Positions 1 to 7,657 of a stretch of DNA of 64,000 nt are shown piece after piece. The DNA is from Numidum massiliense (GTDB lineage: Bacteria > Bacillota > Bacilli > Thermoactinomycetales > Novibacillaceae), in the NCBI RefSeq assembly GCF_001375555.1, contig NZ_CTDZ01000009.1, forward strand, positions 3,031,758 through 3,095,757, written 5' to 3'. The translations under genes were made by a program, and so were the position numbers. Every line of letters begins with the position of its first letter. The first letter of the stretch is position 1. The notes under the pieces were generated by a model that was not told where the DNA came from, did no database searches, and saw only the letters and a program-made list of their open reading frames with translations.

Positions 1-454
1 AGCGGTGATTGATACGGCACAGGGAAATGCAGAGACGGAGCGAGAGGAAAAGCGTATCGAGAACATGCAGAAGTATCTTGAAGGGCACTGGGAGATCCTC
101 TGCGACTGGCGTGAGGTTAGTCCAGACGTGCCAAAAAATGCTCGTAGGATGGGATGCATGGAATCGAACCAGAGACGTCTGGCATACCGCATGAAACGTC
201 GTGGCATGTACTGGAGTGAAGAAGGGGCTCAAGCCATCGCCAAAGTACAACAAGGCGTTACCAATGGGACGTTGAGACAGGCATTATTAACTGTCTGGCC
301 CAACCGCCAAGTGACACAAAAACTAAAACGCCATGCGAGGCGAATAGGTAAGTCGGATCACATTGGGGTTCAAGTTGGCAGGATCCAAGTAGGTGCCGCA
401 TCAGCTTCAAGTGCTATTGGGTATTTGGATAAGGTGGTTAATCGCCGTCCTTGA
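1..454 (+). CDS. ISLre2-family transposase, C-terminal part (partial at window edge)
   Basis: The last 150 or so residues of a 466-residue transposase, reading in from the left edge (first full codon at position 2). The predicted protein is identical to the C-terminal part of the two complete copies at 33702-35102 and 58858-60258. The family is a DDE transposase related to the mutator superfamily (UPF0236/ISLre2). The gene is probably intact and simply truncated by the window, but this cannot be confirmed from here. Confidence 0.88.
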   Translation, partial: AVIDTAQGNAETEREEKRIENMQKYLEGHWEILCDWREVSPDVPKNARRMGCMESNQRRLAYRMKRRGMYWSEEGAQAIAKVQQGVTNGTLRQALLTVWPNRQVTQKLKRHARRIGKSDHIGVQVGRIQVGAASASSAIGYLDKVVNRRP

Positions 455-561
455 AGAGTTAACTCCTCAAGGGCGGACAACAAGTGAACGTTAGGGAATG
501 ACATATTTAGGTCTTTAAATCCTTGATCCTGTAAGGTCGTCGAGTAAAGCTTGACACATAC
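1..561 (+). mobile_element. ISLre2-family insertion sequence, right-hand part, cut by window edge
   Basis: This is the 3' part of the same element found complete at 33595-35210 and 58751-60366. It holds the end of the transposase gene and about 107 bp of non-coding right end, finishing in the terminal sequence GACACATAC at 561. It lies in the opposite orientation to the two full copies. The left half and the partner target duplication are outside the window. By analogy with the other copies the 9-bp target duplication should be AGATAGCCC (562-570). Confidence 0.9.
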
Positions 562-577
562 AGATAGCCCTTCCCTT

Positions 578-607
578 TTGTATAAAGACTTGATATAGTG
601 ATATAGT
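578..607 (+). promoter_or_regulatory. Promoter-like sequence beside the IS right end
   Basis: A TTGTAT -35-like hexamer (578-583), an 18-bp spacer and TATAGT (602-607). It is weaker than the rplM and str promoters but sits at the same distance from the IS end: 9 bp plus 7 bp. No intact gene is visible immediately downstream on this strand, so it may be the promoter of a decayed gene. The rest of 562-941 holds only an imperfect hairpin (642-669) and the IS1182 fragment at 772-869. Confidence 0.4.
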
Positions 608-771
608 GAACTTGAACCATTGTCAACACCTCGTGTTTTCCTCCTCTAACTGATTGGCGTCAATTAGAGGGTAGTAAATAATTGGGGTGCTGGCAATGGT
701 TTTTTCGTTTTCCAGCTAAATGCGGGATTTTTAAGTTGCGTTTTGCTCCATTTCTATTTGCACTAAACAAA

Positions 772-869
772 CGAAGCCACCCAGGCGTGAACACAGGATA
801 AACTGATCGTCTCATTTAGCTGACGTAACATATGATTTGGGGTACAAGTGCTTCATATCAATAAATCGA
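772..869 (-). pseudogene. Decayed fragment of an IS1182-family transposase N-terminus
   Basis: Read on the minus strand, this stretch matches the beginning of the intact IS1182-type transposase at 1602-3083: an Ile-Asp-Met start of the match, then codons for a Tyr/Ile-Pro-Lys-Ser motif, and finally a Trp-Val-Ala-type segment. Small insertions and deletions put the pieces in different frames and create stops. It is a relic of an older, related element rather than part of the intact one. Nothing else of that element is recognisable nearby. Confidence 0.7.
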
Positions 870-941
870 AAGCCTCTTTTATACTGTCATACTGACATCA
901 CTAAATCCCCCCTTATTTGGACAAAGCGTTGTATTGTCCAT

Positions 942-1322
942 TTAGTCACCTATGGGATATCTCTTTTCTAGATTGAAACGCATGATATAAAAAACTATTG
1001 AACCGGGTATAGTGACTAGAGATGTATACGGAAGTTCAGACAAATCACCGAACACAATGAATGCTATAAGAAAACTATACGCTATCCCTAAAACGGAAAA
1101 GTAAGCAATACCTATCCATAGCTGTCTAACTTTGCTCTGTTTAATAGAATATAGAACTTCACCTAATATGCATCCTATTAACACTGTAGGGATTAACAAA
1201 ATTATATAACTAACAGGGAATTTAATAATAGTATCTGTTACCCCCGCGAATAACGGCCCGATTATTAGCACCAAAATAGCAGAAATGATTGCGGCGATAT
1301 AGAAAATAATAAATCTAAACAT
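942..1322 (-). CDS. Small four-helix membrane protein, function unknown
   Basis: A 126-residue, strongly hydrophobic protein with about four predicted membrane segments (roughly residues 3-25, 33-55, 66-92 and 98-113). Short charged loops such as SIKQSKVRQLW lie between helices 2 and 3, and the tail is basic and polar. I do not recognise the family. It is clearly paralogous to the broken gene just upstream (3101-3340 plus 1373-1531): both share a GC.LGE.L.S.K..KV..LW core. The pair looks like a tandem duplication. Local A+T content is higher than in the neighbouring ribosomal and metabolic genes, consistent with accessory DNA. Confidence 0.6.
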   Translation of the reverse strand: MFRFIIFYIAAIISAILVLIIGPLFAGVTDTIIKFPVSYIILLIPTVLIGCILGEVLYSIKQSKVRQLWIGIAYFSVLGIAYSFLIAFIVFGDLSELPYTSLVTIPGSIVFYIMRFNLEKRYPIGD

Positions 1323-1372
1323 ATTTTCGTTCCCCTTTCACACAACATACCATGTTTAACTTACGTATATTT

Positions 1373-1531
1373 TTAAGGGTGTGGAAGTTCCCTACTTTCA
1401 AGACTCCAACGTGTAAAATAAAAAACCAAAGCTCCTATGGCGGCAAAAAAACTATAGCTAATAAAACTTGTTACTTCATAGCCTATGTTAGATGGACCAT
1501 AAATAATAAAAAGTATAGCCCTCATTATTAA
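1373..1531 (-). pseudogene. C-terminal fragment of membrane-protein gene split by IS1182 element
   Basis: An open stretch on the minus strand encodes about 50 residues containing FFAAIGALVFYF and a tail TRWSLESRELPHP, ending at TAA (1373-1375). It aligns with the last third of the intact 126-residue paralogue (IPGSIVFYIMRFNLEKR). It is the continuation of the N-terminal fragment at 3101-3340, separated from it by the IS element. Joining the halves at a single TTAA leaves the frames one base apart, so a small lesion accompanied or followed the insertion. Confidence 0.65.
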
Positions 1532-3100
1532 AAGCCCGGTGAAAAAGTCGTCATCGAAGTTATAATCGTATAAAATAGAGTGAGTGACAAGATCTTGTGA
1601 AATGAGCGTGAGAGCCTTGAAAGCACAAAAATCATCCGCAACCCAACCGCAACTGTTTCAATTCATCGATATGGAAGCACTCATACCCAAAAGTCATATT
1701 TTACGACAATTAAATGAAGCGATCGATTTCTCCTGCGTTTACGACTGGGTGGCTCCGTTATATACGGAACGAAGTGGACGACCGGCTGCCGACCCGGAAC
1801 GCATCGTGCGATTGATCCTACTTTCCTATTTATTTAACCACTCCGAACGCGGCCTGTATGAGATACTTCCTATGCATGCGGGATACTTGTGGTTCTGTGG
1901 GCTCGATTTTGAATCAATTCAACATCCTGATCCCTCCCGCCCATCGCTACCGGATCGGACGACGCTTGTCAAGACTCGGAAACTTTGGCGGCAACACGGT
2001 ATATTTGAAAAGCTTATGGTTCATGTAATCAATCAATGTATTGCAGCAGGATTGGTCAAGCCCGATGTTCACGTTGGCGTCGACGGGACTCAGGTGCGGG
2101 CTAACGCTTCGATTCACAGCTTAAAAGAAATGACTTGTACACCCGTAGAGTCCATTGAGGACTATTTGGCGAGAATCGCTCAACAAGACGGTCAAGCTGA
2201 ACCGTCTTCATCGCCTCATGACACCGACGATGACCCGCCATCGTCTCCCGGTTCAGCCGACAAAGCATCGAGAAAAAAACAGGGACTGCAGGAAGAAGCC
2301 ACACATGAGAACTTTCACGGAAAGACTTTTTCTAACGCGACACACCGCAGTAAAACAGACCCTGATGCACGGTTGTATAAAAAGGCAAAGGGGCAAGAGG
2401 CTCACCTACGGTATTTAATACACAATGTAACAGATGTCACATCGGGCGTCATTTTGTCGACACAAGCCAGCATAGCATCTGGAGTGGCTGAACGTGAAAC
2501 GAGCATGCAACAACTTGCGGCGATTCGTTTTTGTCATCCGACCATTCGTGTGTGCACCCTTTCAGCCGATAAAGCATACGGTACGCCAGACTACTTGAAT
2601 GCCCTGTTCGAACAGGGGATGATCCCCTTGGTTTCTTTGCGAAATCTAACATTAGAGGACGTCCCTACATGGAAACGCCAAACGCGAAACCCTAAATTAC
2701 AACGCAAACGGCTGGCCAAAGTCAAGGCCGTTCAGGTTAAGAATAAAGCGAGACTTATTCAGCTATCTAGTAAGTATCGCCACCTCCAAAAGCTACGCAC
2801 GCGATGCGAGCATATATTTGCCGAGAGTAAATGTGATCACGGACTCGACCGCGCACGCAGCCGGGGACTAGACTGCATGCAAGAACAAGCGCTATTGACA
2901 GCAATGGTTCAGAACCTCAAAAGACTTTGCCGGTTCCGGTTTAAGAAAAAACCAACTCAAACCGGGATTTTGGCATGCCAAAATCCAACTCGCAGGACAA
3001 TAGGGACAAAGGTTTCCATGTTTTTTTCGTCACTATTATCGTTAATCGCTTCGCTTCACTTACAGGTAAGGCGGTTTAGTTGATTTAAATCACCGGGCTT
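1532..3100 (+). mobile_element. IS1182-family insertion sequence, complete
   Basis: A 1569-bp element with 11-bp terminal inverted repeats AAGCCCGGTGA at both ends (1532-1542, and the complement ending at 3100). It is flanked by TTAA on each side (1528-1531 and 3101-3104), read as a 4-bp palindromic target duplication. It carries one intact transposase gene and interrupts a small membrane-protein gene in the opposite orientation. The precise ends are ambiguous by a few bases because of the A/T-rich junctions. Confidence 0.85.
1602..3083 (+). CDS. IS1182-family transposase
   Basis: A DDE transposase of about 493 residues. The N-terminal region (to about residue 90) has the family's LFQFIDMEALIP start and the RPAADPERIVRLILLSYL helix. 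The central region has the DVHVGVDGTQVRANAS motif holding the first catalytic Asp. A charged linker rich in Ser/Pro/Asp follows (about 190-225), then LSADKAYG with the second Asp. Near the C-terminus HIFAESKCDHGLDRARSRG fits the catalytic Glu region. A GTG at 1584 is an alternative start; the ATG at 1602 gives the more usual N-terminus. The gene is uninterrupted, so the element may be active. Confidence 0.9.
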   Translation: MSVRALKAQKSSATQPQLFQFIDMEALIPKSHILRQLNEAIDFSCVYDWVAPLYTERSGRPAADPERIVRLILLSYLFNHSERGLYEILPMHAGYLWFCGLDFESIQHPDPSRPSLPDRTTLVKTRKLWRQHGIFEKLMVHVINQCIAAGLVKPDVHVGVDGTQVRANASIHSLKEMTCTPVESIEDYLARIAQQDGQAEPSSSPHDTDDDPPSSPGSADKASRKKQGLQEEATHENFHGKTFSNATHRSKTDPDARLYKKAKGQEAHLRYLIHNVTDVTSGVILSTQASIASGVAERETSMQQLAAIRFCHPTIRVCTLSADKAYGTPDYLNALFEQGMIPLVSLRNLTLEDVPTWKRQTRNPKLQRKRLAKVKAVQVKNKARLIQLSSKYRHLQKLRTRCEHIFAESKCDHGLDRARSRGLDCMQEQALLTAMVQNLKRLCRFRFKKKPTQTGILACQNPTRRTIGTKVSMFFSSLLSLIASLHLQVRRFS

Positions 3101-3340
3101 TTAAACCATATAAAATACCGAGAGAAAAAAATATTTAACTCCCATCCATAGCCGTATAACTTTTTCCCTTTTTAAGGAAAACAAAATTTCCCCTAGTAAA
3201 CAACCGATGAATGACAGTGGAACTAAAAAAATCATATATGCAGCAAACCCAGACATAAAATGACTAGTGGAAATAGCGAGCAACAAAATGGATATACACA
3301 AAGTTGAAACGAAAGAGATTAGATATTTCAACATAATCAT
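3101..3340 (-). pseudogene. N-terminal fragment of membrane-protein gene split by IS1182 element
   Basis: Encodes about 79 residues with two or three membrane segments (residues 4-24, 32-52 and 66-78) and the core FIGCLLGEILFSLKREKVIRLW. This closely parallels the intact neighbour at 942-1322. The reading frame stops at the IS junction, and the missing C-terminal third lies on the far side at 1373-1531. The gene would have encoded a protein of about 130 residues before insertion. Confidence 0.7.
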
Positions 3341-3442
3341 ACCCCTTAGATAAAATATGAAATGTTGTGGTCAGGATTTACACTTTAATCTACAAAGTCG
3401 TGCGAAACAACCCCCTCCAAACTATAGGAGAGGGTTACTACA

Positions 3443-3658
3443 TTAATATTCAACTTGCCATGATAATCCCTGGTATATTGGTAACAAATGATGAAAACCA
3501 TAGTTCTTTGCTAAATGGAGAGTTAAAACTGTTGCATCAGTACCCGGCATACAAGCATAGAACTCGTGTGCAGGAGCTTTGTCATGTAATCCATAAATCT
3601 TGATCCTACCATTTTTATACACATCTGCGACATAAAAATAATCGATATCAGGCTTTAT
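3443..3658 (-). pseudogene. Unidentified gene remnant (C-terminal part of an unknown protein)
   Basis: A 72-codon open stretch on the minus strand with no good start codon near its beginning. It encodes a protein-like sequence including YFYVADVYKNGRIKIYGLHD, then CMPGTDATVLTLHLAKNYG, ending in LSWQVEY before TAA. Composition looks like a genuine protein rather than noise. No family is recognised. It is followed upstream by the broken Doc-like gene on the opposite strand. Treated as the tail of a decayed gene. Confidence 0.35.
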
Positions 3659-3678
3659 TTAGCCAAATGGTACATTAG

Positions 3679-3927
3679 ATGGGCGCACCACAACAAACGT
3701 TCGACCGAAAAGATTTGTTTCCAACTGTTATAGAAAAAGCTGCGGCATTGATGCGAAGCTTAATAAAGAACCATCCGTTTCACAACGGGAACAAGCGAAC
3801 AGAAGTGGTAATTTCTGTAAAACACATAGCTAGAACCATGAAAAGGTTTACAGAATATCAATACGTGGATCGAAGCCCCCACAAAAAACTTCTCGACTCC
3901 ATGCGTAATATAGCTAAAAAGCACTAA
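3679..3927 (+). pseudogene. Doc/Fic-family toxin gene remnant
   Basis: Encodes 82 residues. Residues 3-45 (PQQTFDRKDLFPTVIEKAAA, then LIKNHPFHNGNKRT) match the central core of death-on-curing proteins of the Fic/Doc fold, including the signature HPFxxGNKR. Doc toxins phosphorylate EF-Tu, and Fic enzymes of the same fold transfer AMP. Here about 50-60 N-terminal residues are missing, with a stop codon directly before the first ATG. After the motif the sequence no longer resembles the family, suggesting a frameshift. No Phd-type antitoxin gene is visible next to it, so the module is probably dead. Confidence 0.7.
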
Positions 3928-3953
3928 AAACATATGCAGATGACAATCAGACA

Positions 3954-3991
3954 TAAAAAACGCGGTTTCCCCATTATCCGAGAAACCGCGT
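3954..3991 (-). terminator. Rho-independent terminator of the tRNA operon
   Basis: An inverted repeat, CGCGGTTTC ... GAAACCGCG, with a 12-nt loop. On the minus strand it is followed by a run of T (3954-3960). It lies 17 bp past the CCA end of tRNA-Lys(CTT), as expected for the end of the tRNA operon. Confidence 0.85.
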
Positions 3992-4008
3992 CATAACAAC
4001 CTTTTTTC

Positions 4009-4084
4009 TGGTGGGCCATGCAGGGCTCGAACCTGCGACACCCTGATTAAGAGTCAGGTGCTCTGCCAACTGAGCTAATGGCCC
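4009..4084 (-). tRNA. tRNA-Lys (anticodon CTT)
   Basis: A 76-nt cloverleaf with encoded CCA. The acceptor stem is GGGCCAT/ATGGCCC, and the anticodon stem CCTGA/TCAGG encloses loop CTCTTAA, giving anticodon CTT. The T-arm is GCAGG TTCGAGC CCTGC. It is nearly identical to tRNA-Lys(TTT) at 4121-4196, with six base differences that include a compensated acceptor pair, so it is probably a tandem duplicate whose anticodon has shifted. Confidence 0.95.
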
Positions 4085-4085
4085 A

Positions 4086-4117
4086 GAACAAAAAAACGCA
4101 CAGATGCGTCTTTTTTT
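4086..4117 (-). terminator. Terminator-like hairpin inside the tRNA operon
   Basis: On the minus strand, ACGCA-TCTG-TGCGT followed by seven T lies between tRNA-Lys(TTT) and tRNA-Lys(CTT). The stem is short, so it may cause only partial termination, lowering supply of the downstream tRNA-Lys(CTT), or may act as a processing signal. Confidence 0.5.
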
Positions 4118-4120
4118 GAA

Positions 4121-4196
4121 TGGTGAGCCATGCAGGATTCGAACCTGCGACACCCTGATTAAAAGTCAGGTGCTCTGCCGACTGAGCTAATGGCTC
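4121..4196 (-). tRNA. tRNA-Lys (anticodon TTT)
   Basis: A 76-nt cloverleaf with encoded CCA. The acceptor stem is GAGCCAT/ATGGCTC, and loop CTTTTAA in stem CCTGA/TCAGG gives anticodon TTT. It is the second gene of the Glu-Lys-Lys operon and the sister copy of the tRNA-Lys(CTT) gene downstream. Confidence 0.95.
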
Positions 4197-4199
4197 ACA

Positions 4200-4275
4200 T
4201 GGTGACCCGTAGGGGATTTGAACCCCTGAATGCCAGCGTGAAAGGCTGGTGTGTTGACCGCTTCACCAACGGGCC
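4200..4275 (-). tRNA. tRNA-Glu (anticodon TTC)
   Basis: A 76-nt cloverleaf with encoded CCA. The acceptor stem is GGCCCGT/ACGGGTC with a G-T pair, and loop CTTTCAC in stem CCAGC/GCTGG gives anticodon TTC. It is the first gene of the operon, directly behind the promoter at 4311-4339, and only 3 bp separate it from tRNA-Lys(TTT). Confidence 0.95.
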
Positions 4276-4310
4276 TTGTTTAGACGTGTTTTTTGAAATC
4301 AACATAGTTC

Positions 4311-4339
4311 ATTATATAACGGGATGTACAAGTTGTAAA
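4311..4339 (-). promoter_or_regulatory. SigmaA promoter of the tRNA-Glu/Lys/Lys operon
   Basis: TTTACA (4334-4339), a 17-bp spacer and a perfect TATAAT (4311-4316), 36 bp upstream of tRNA-Glu. This is a near-consensus vegetative promoter, as expected for stable RNA genes. Confidence 0.85.
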
Positions 4340-4495
4340 GGGGTTTTATTATATTTTTTCTACCCCTTTCTACCCCTTTTTACCCCAATTGAAGAAATGC
4401 GTGTAAAAGACGAGATCGGAGCCTTATTCCCGGCCCCGATCGGTCTGTTAAGACGTACTGCCACATGTGCGTGCGTGTGCATACATAAAATCCAC

Positions 4496-4984
4496 TTAGA
4501 GGCGCAAACTGACAACGAGCACGATCGCAACGACAAGTACGATACACACAGTGAGCGTCGTCAAGTAACCCGACAGTTTAACCGTTTGAGCGTCTCCGTC
4601 TGCAGGTTTGGCAGCTCCGGCTACAGTGGCAGCTCCGGCCACAGTGGCAGTTAACCGTTTCTTCAGCTTACTCCCCATAATGCCGGTGACGATGAGCGCT
4701 AGCAAGATTAACGTACCGCCGCCTTTTTCCATCACTTGCAACCAGAAGGGCTTGTTCGCGCCCCAATTCATTTGTACGATAAGCACAATGCCGCTAATTA
4801 ATACGGCGACGGCACTCGGATGGGCGATCGTACTAAAGACGCGAATCACCCGTTTCGCCAACGTATTGCCCGGCGCCGTGCCGAGCTGTTCCTTTAGCAA
4901 TGTGAGCATGACGACGATCGCTAGCAAGGCGCCGAGCCAAGCGAATAGTCCTGTCAGGTGCAAAAACAGCATCCATCCAATCAT
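4496..4984 (-). CDS. Four-helix membrane protein, function unknown
   Basis: A 162-residue protein with hydrophobic segments at about residues 5-29, 54-70, 88-104 and 143-160. The first helix carries a conserved-looking HLTGLFAWLGALLA motif, and AHPSAV precedes helix 2. This arrangement (His in helix 1 and a loop His) is seen in small heme- or copper-related membrane families, but I cannot assign one. Residues 113-124 contain a duplicated ATVAGA hexapeptide caused by an 18-bp direct repeat in the DNA (about 4615-4650), probably slippage in a linker. It stands alone between the tRNA operon and the MMPL gene. Confidence 0.65.
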   Translation of the reverse strand: MIGWMLFLHLTGLFAWLGALLAIVVMLTLLKEQLGTAPGNTLAKRVIRVFSTIAHPSAVAVLISGIVLIVQMNWGANKPFWLQVMEKGGGTLILLALIVTGIMGSKLKKRLTATVAGAATVAGAAKPADGDAQTVKLSGYLTTLTVCIVLVVAIVLVVSLRL

Positions 4985-5177
4985 CTTCTTTCGTCCCCTC
5001 TCAGGCGATCCTTCACAAAGCGCCTACTTTTATATTCAGCCATTATCGCTATACCGTCTTATCGATTGACCAGTAACCTTGGTTTTCTTTTCAATCAGCC
5101 CTTTGCCTGCTGTTCCCCAACTTTTACCATCACAAAAGGGGATTGGAAAAACACCTGCTGATCCGTTGTAAGCATGT

Positions 5178-7409
5178 CTATTTGGCACCTGTCGATCCCG
5201 TCGTCACTGATGTCGCGCCGACTTTCTTATCGCGCCTTTTTCCGAAGAGCAGCATGAGCGAGGGGAGCAACATCCCACGCACGAGGAACGTATCGATCAA
5301 AATACCAATCCCCATGGTGAAGCCGAACAAATACAGCTCTTGCAACGGCTGTGTGATCAGGACACAAAACGTCGCCGCGAGAATGATCCCCGCCGAGGAA
5401 ATGACGCCGCCAGTGAGGGCAACTCCCCGACTGACCGCTTCTCGCCACGCGACCTGCTGCGCCTCTTCCCGAATGCGCGAGACGAGCATAATGTTGTAGT
5501 CGACTCCTAGCGCAATGAGAAAGACAAACGTGTACACCGGCAGCCGGTAACTGATCGCCTCGAACCCTAACACGTAGTGGCACACAGCCCAACTTAGCCC
5601 TAACGTAGCGGTATACGACAGCAGCAACGTCCCCATCATGAGCAGTGCCGTCCACAGCGAACGCGCTTGGAACGCGAGCATGACCGTAATGAGGGCGGCA
5701 ATGAGCGCAAAAATGACGACCGTATCGCGCGCATTCATCTGTCTCACATCGAGTTGCTCCGCCGTTTGCCCCGCGTAGTGCAACGCGAATTGTGACGGGT
5801 CGAAGCCACTCTGTTGCAGTAACGTTTCACTGTTGTCTCGCAGCTTCTCTACCGAGTCGAGCGCCGCTGCGTCATAAGGGTTATCGCGCAACGTCAGTTG
5901 CAGCTTGAGCGCCTGCTTCCCATCCGCTAAAAAGTTCCGCGGCAACTTGGCGTCGGCTCCTGCAAGCTCAGGCGTCATTTCCGGTGAGACCGCGTCGATC
6001 GCCCCTTGCTTTTTTAATGCGGCCGTCAACGACGTCAACTTTTCGACAAACTTGTCATCTAAGGCGATCTCTTTGTCTGACTGCAACACGACGGTCACGG
6101 GGGCTAACTGTCCCGGCGGAAACTGCTCCTCCAAAATGTCAAACCCTTGCCGCGAGGAAATATCATCCGGAAAAGACTTTAATAGATTGAAGGAATGGTT
6201 CATTGTACCGACATTAACCGAAGCAAGTAGCAGCACACTGAGCAACACCGTCGCGATAATTCCCGGTTTTTTGGCGACAAAGTTGCCCGTCTTCGTCCAA
6301 AAGCCGGACGGCTGCACGTCTCGTTCCTCCAACTTCGGGATGAAAGGCCAGAACGCGTTGCGCCCGACGAGGGTGAATACAGCCGGAATTAAGGTGATGC
6401 CGCCGAGCAAAATGACGAGGATCGACACGGCAAACACAGGTGCAAAGTGGTTGTACGGCGTGAACACTGCTGCCAACAAGGCCAACATGGCGACGAACAC
6501 CGTCCCGCCGCTAAAGAAAATTGGCTCCGCCACCTGCATGAACGCCACTTTCATCGCATCGTACGGCGAACCAATTTTTTTCAGTTCCTCACGATAACGC
6601 GAGACGACAAACAGGCAGTAGTCCGTTAAGACGGCAAACAACATGATCATCATAATCGAGAGGGCTTGCTTATCGACGACGAACAAGTCGTACTTCGCCA
6701 TGAGTCCTAACACGCGATCGACGACGGCGTATACCATCCCGGCGACGACGAGCGGCATGACAGCGAGTAGTGGCGAGCGGTAAATGACGATGAGGATGAC
6801 GAGGATCAACCCGATCGTTGCAAACAACAACACGAGGTCAGCGTTTTTAAAAAGCGTAATCGTGTCGGCAGCGATCCCAGCCGGTCCCGTTATTTCAAAC
6901 TGCAACTTGCCACTCGCTGTCTTTTCTACATGGCCGCTAATTTGCTGCATCGTGTCGTAAATTTGCTCTGATTCTAAATCTTTCTGCAAGGCGACATTTA
7001 ACAAAATGGTTCTGCCGTCCGCAGAAAACATTTGATCTTGCACTGCTTCAGGGAACAGGTGAAACGGTAACGCACTGGACACGTGTTTCGGTTTATCGCT
7101 TGAAGCTAACCATTCACTAATTTTGGCAATCTCTGCCCGTTCAGTGACCGTGATCGCCTTCTCTCCGTGAAACACGAGCAGTGCGACGATCCCGTCGTCC
7201 GACGGAAACTGTTCGTCGGCAATCGCCTGAGCCATCTCCGAAGGCGTATCGCCAGCGACACTTCCTTCCCCACTGCTGATTGCATACTGTTTCGCTCCCG
7301 GCGCTAGTACACTGAGAACGACGATGAGCAGCAGCCACGTGCAGAAGACAATTTTCGACCCGCGTCGACTACTCACGAAGCGCACCAACGGATGCAGGAG
7401 ACGCTGCAT
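5178..7409 (-). CDS. MMPL-family (RND) membrane exporter
   Basis: A 743-residue transporter with the duplicated RND layout: helix 1 at about 20-40, a large extracytoplasmic domain (about 42-180), five helices to about 345, helix 7 near 370-390, a second outer domain (about 395-555) and five more helices to about 725. The family motif region TDYCLFVVSRYREELKK is present in the first half and GVDYNIMLVSRIREEAQQ in the second. MMPL proteins use proton flux to export lipids, drugs or toxic hydrophobic compounds; the closest B. subtilis relative I know is YdfJ. The start follows AGGAGG with good spacing. An HssR-type direct repeat at 7459-7478 and the adjacent HssRS-like genes suggest induction by heme stress, making heme or a heme-damaged product a candidate substrate (inference). 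Confidence 0.88.
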   Translation of the reverse strand: MQRLLHPLVRFVSSRRGSKIVFCTWLLLIVVLSVLAPGAKQYAISSGEGSVAGDTPSEMAQAIADEQFPSDDGIVALLVFHGEKAITVTERAEIAKISEWLASSDKPKHVSSALPFHLFPEAVQDQMFSADGRTILLNVALQKDLESEQIYDTMQQISGHVEKTASGKLQFEITGPAGIAADTITLFKNADLVLLFATIGLILVILIVIYRSPLLAVMPLVVAGMVYAVVDRVLGLMAKYDLFVVDKQALSIMMIMLFAVLTDYCLFVVSRYREELKKIGSPYDAMKVAFMQVAEPIFFSGGTVFVAMLALLAAVFTPYNHFAPVFAVSILVILLGGITLIPAVFTLVGRNAFWPFIPKLEERDVQPSGFWTKTGNFVAKKPGIIATVLLSVLLLASVNVGTMNHSFNLLKSFPDDISSRQGFDILEEQFPPGQLAPVTVVLQSDKEIALDDKFVEKLTSLTAALKKQGAIDAVSPEMTPELAGADAKLPRNFLADGKQALKLQLTLRDNPYDAAALDSVEKLRDNSETLLQQSGFDPSQFALHYAGQTAEQLDVRQMNARDTVVIFALIAALITVMLAFQARSLWTALLMMGTLLLSYTATLGLSWAVCHYVLGFEAISYRLPVYTFVFLIALGVDYNIMLVSRIREEAQQVAWREAVSRGVALTGGVISSAGIILAATFCVLITQPLQELYLFGFTMGIGILIDTFLVRGMLLPSLMLLFGKRRDKKVGATSVTTGSTGAK

Positions 7410-7458
7410 AACGTGTGTACCTCCTCTAGTTAGTCTCTTGAGGAGATATTAGCGCACG

Positions 7459-7478
7459 AATATGAACGGAAGATGAAC
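7459..7478 (-). promoter_or_regulatory. Candidate HssR-binding direct repeat upstream of the MMPL gene
   Basis: On the minus strand the sequence reads GTTCATCTT, CC, GTTCATATT. The published HssR site in Staphylococcus aureus is GTTCATATT-N2-GTTCATATT, so 17 of 18 positions match with identical spacing. It lies about 50 bp before the MMPL start. A TAATAT -10-like element follows it closely and no good -35 is seen, as expected where an OmpR-type activator replaces the -35 contact. Confidence 0.7.
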
Positions 7479-7657
7479 GAGCAGTTACAGAAGCAATTAC
7501 AGGAGCCATCCGGTAGAAAGGATACGGTTTTATTCATAAGTTTTTGTCGTCCTGTTTCGCGTGTTAAGTCTCCCAATGACACTTGACGGCGAGCCGTGTT
7601 AGCGAGCAACGCCAGCGACATATGGCAACAGCGAACAGCACACGCCATTACGCGCCT

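Noticed and set aside
5905-6597. Long plus-strand open frame opposite the MMPL gene
   Set aside because: Antisense shadow of a conserved transporter gene with no independent motif or ribosome site.
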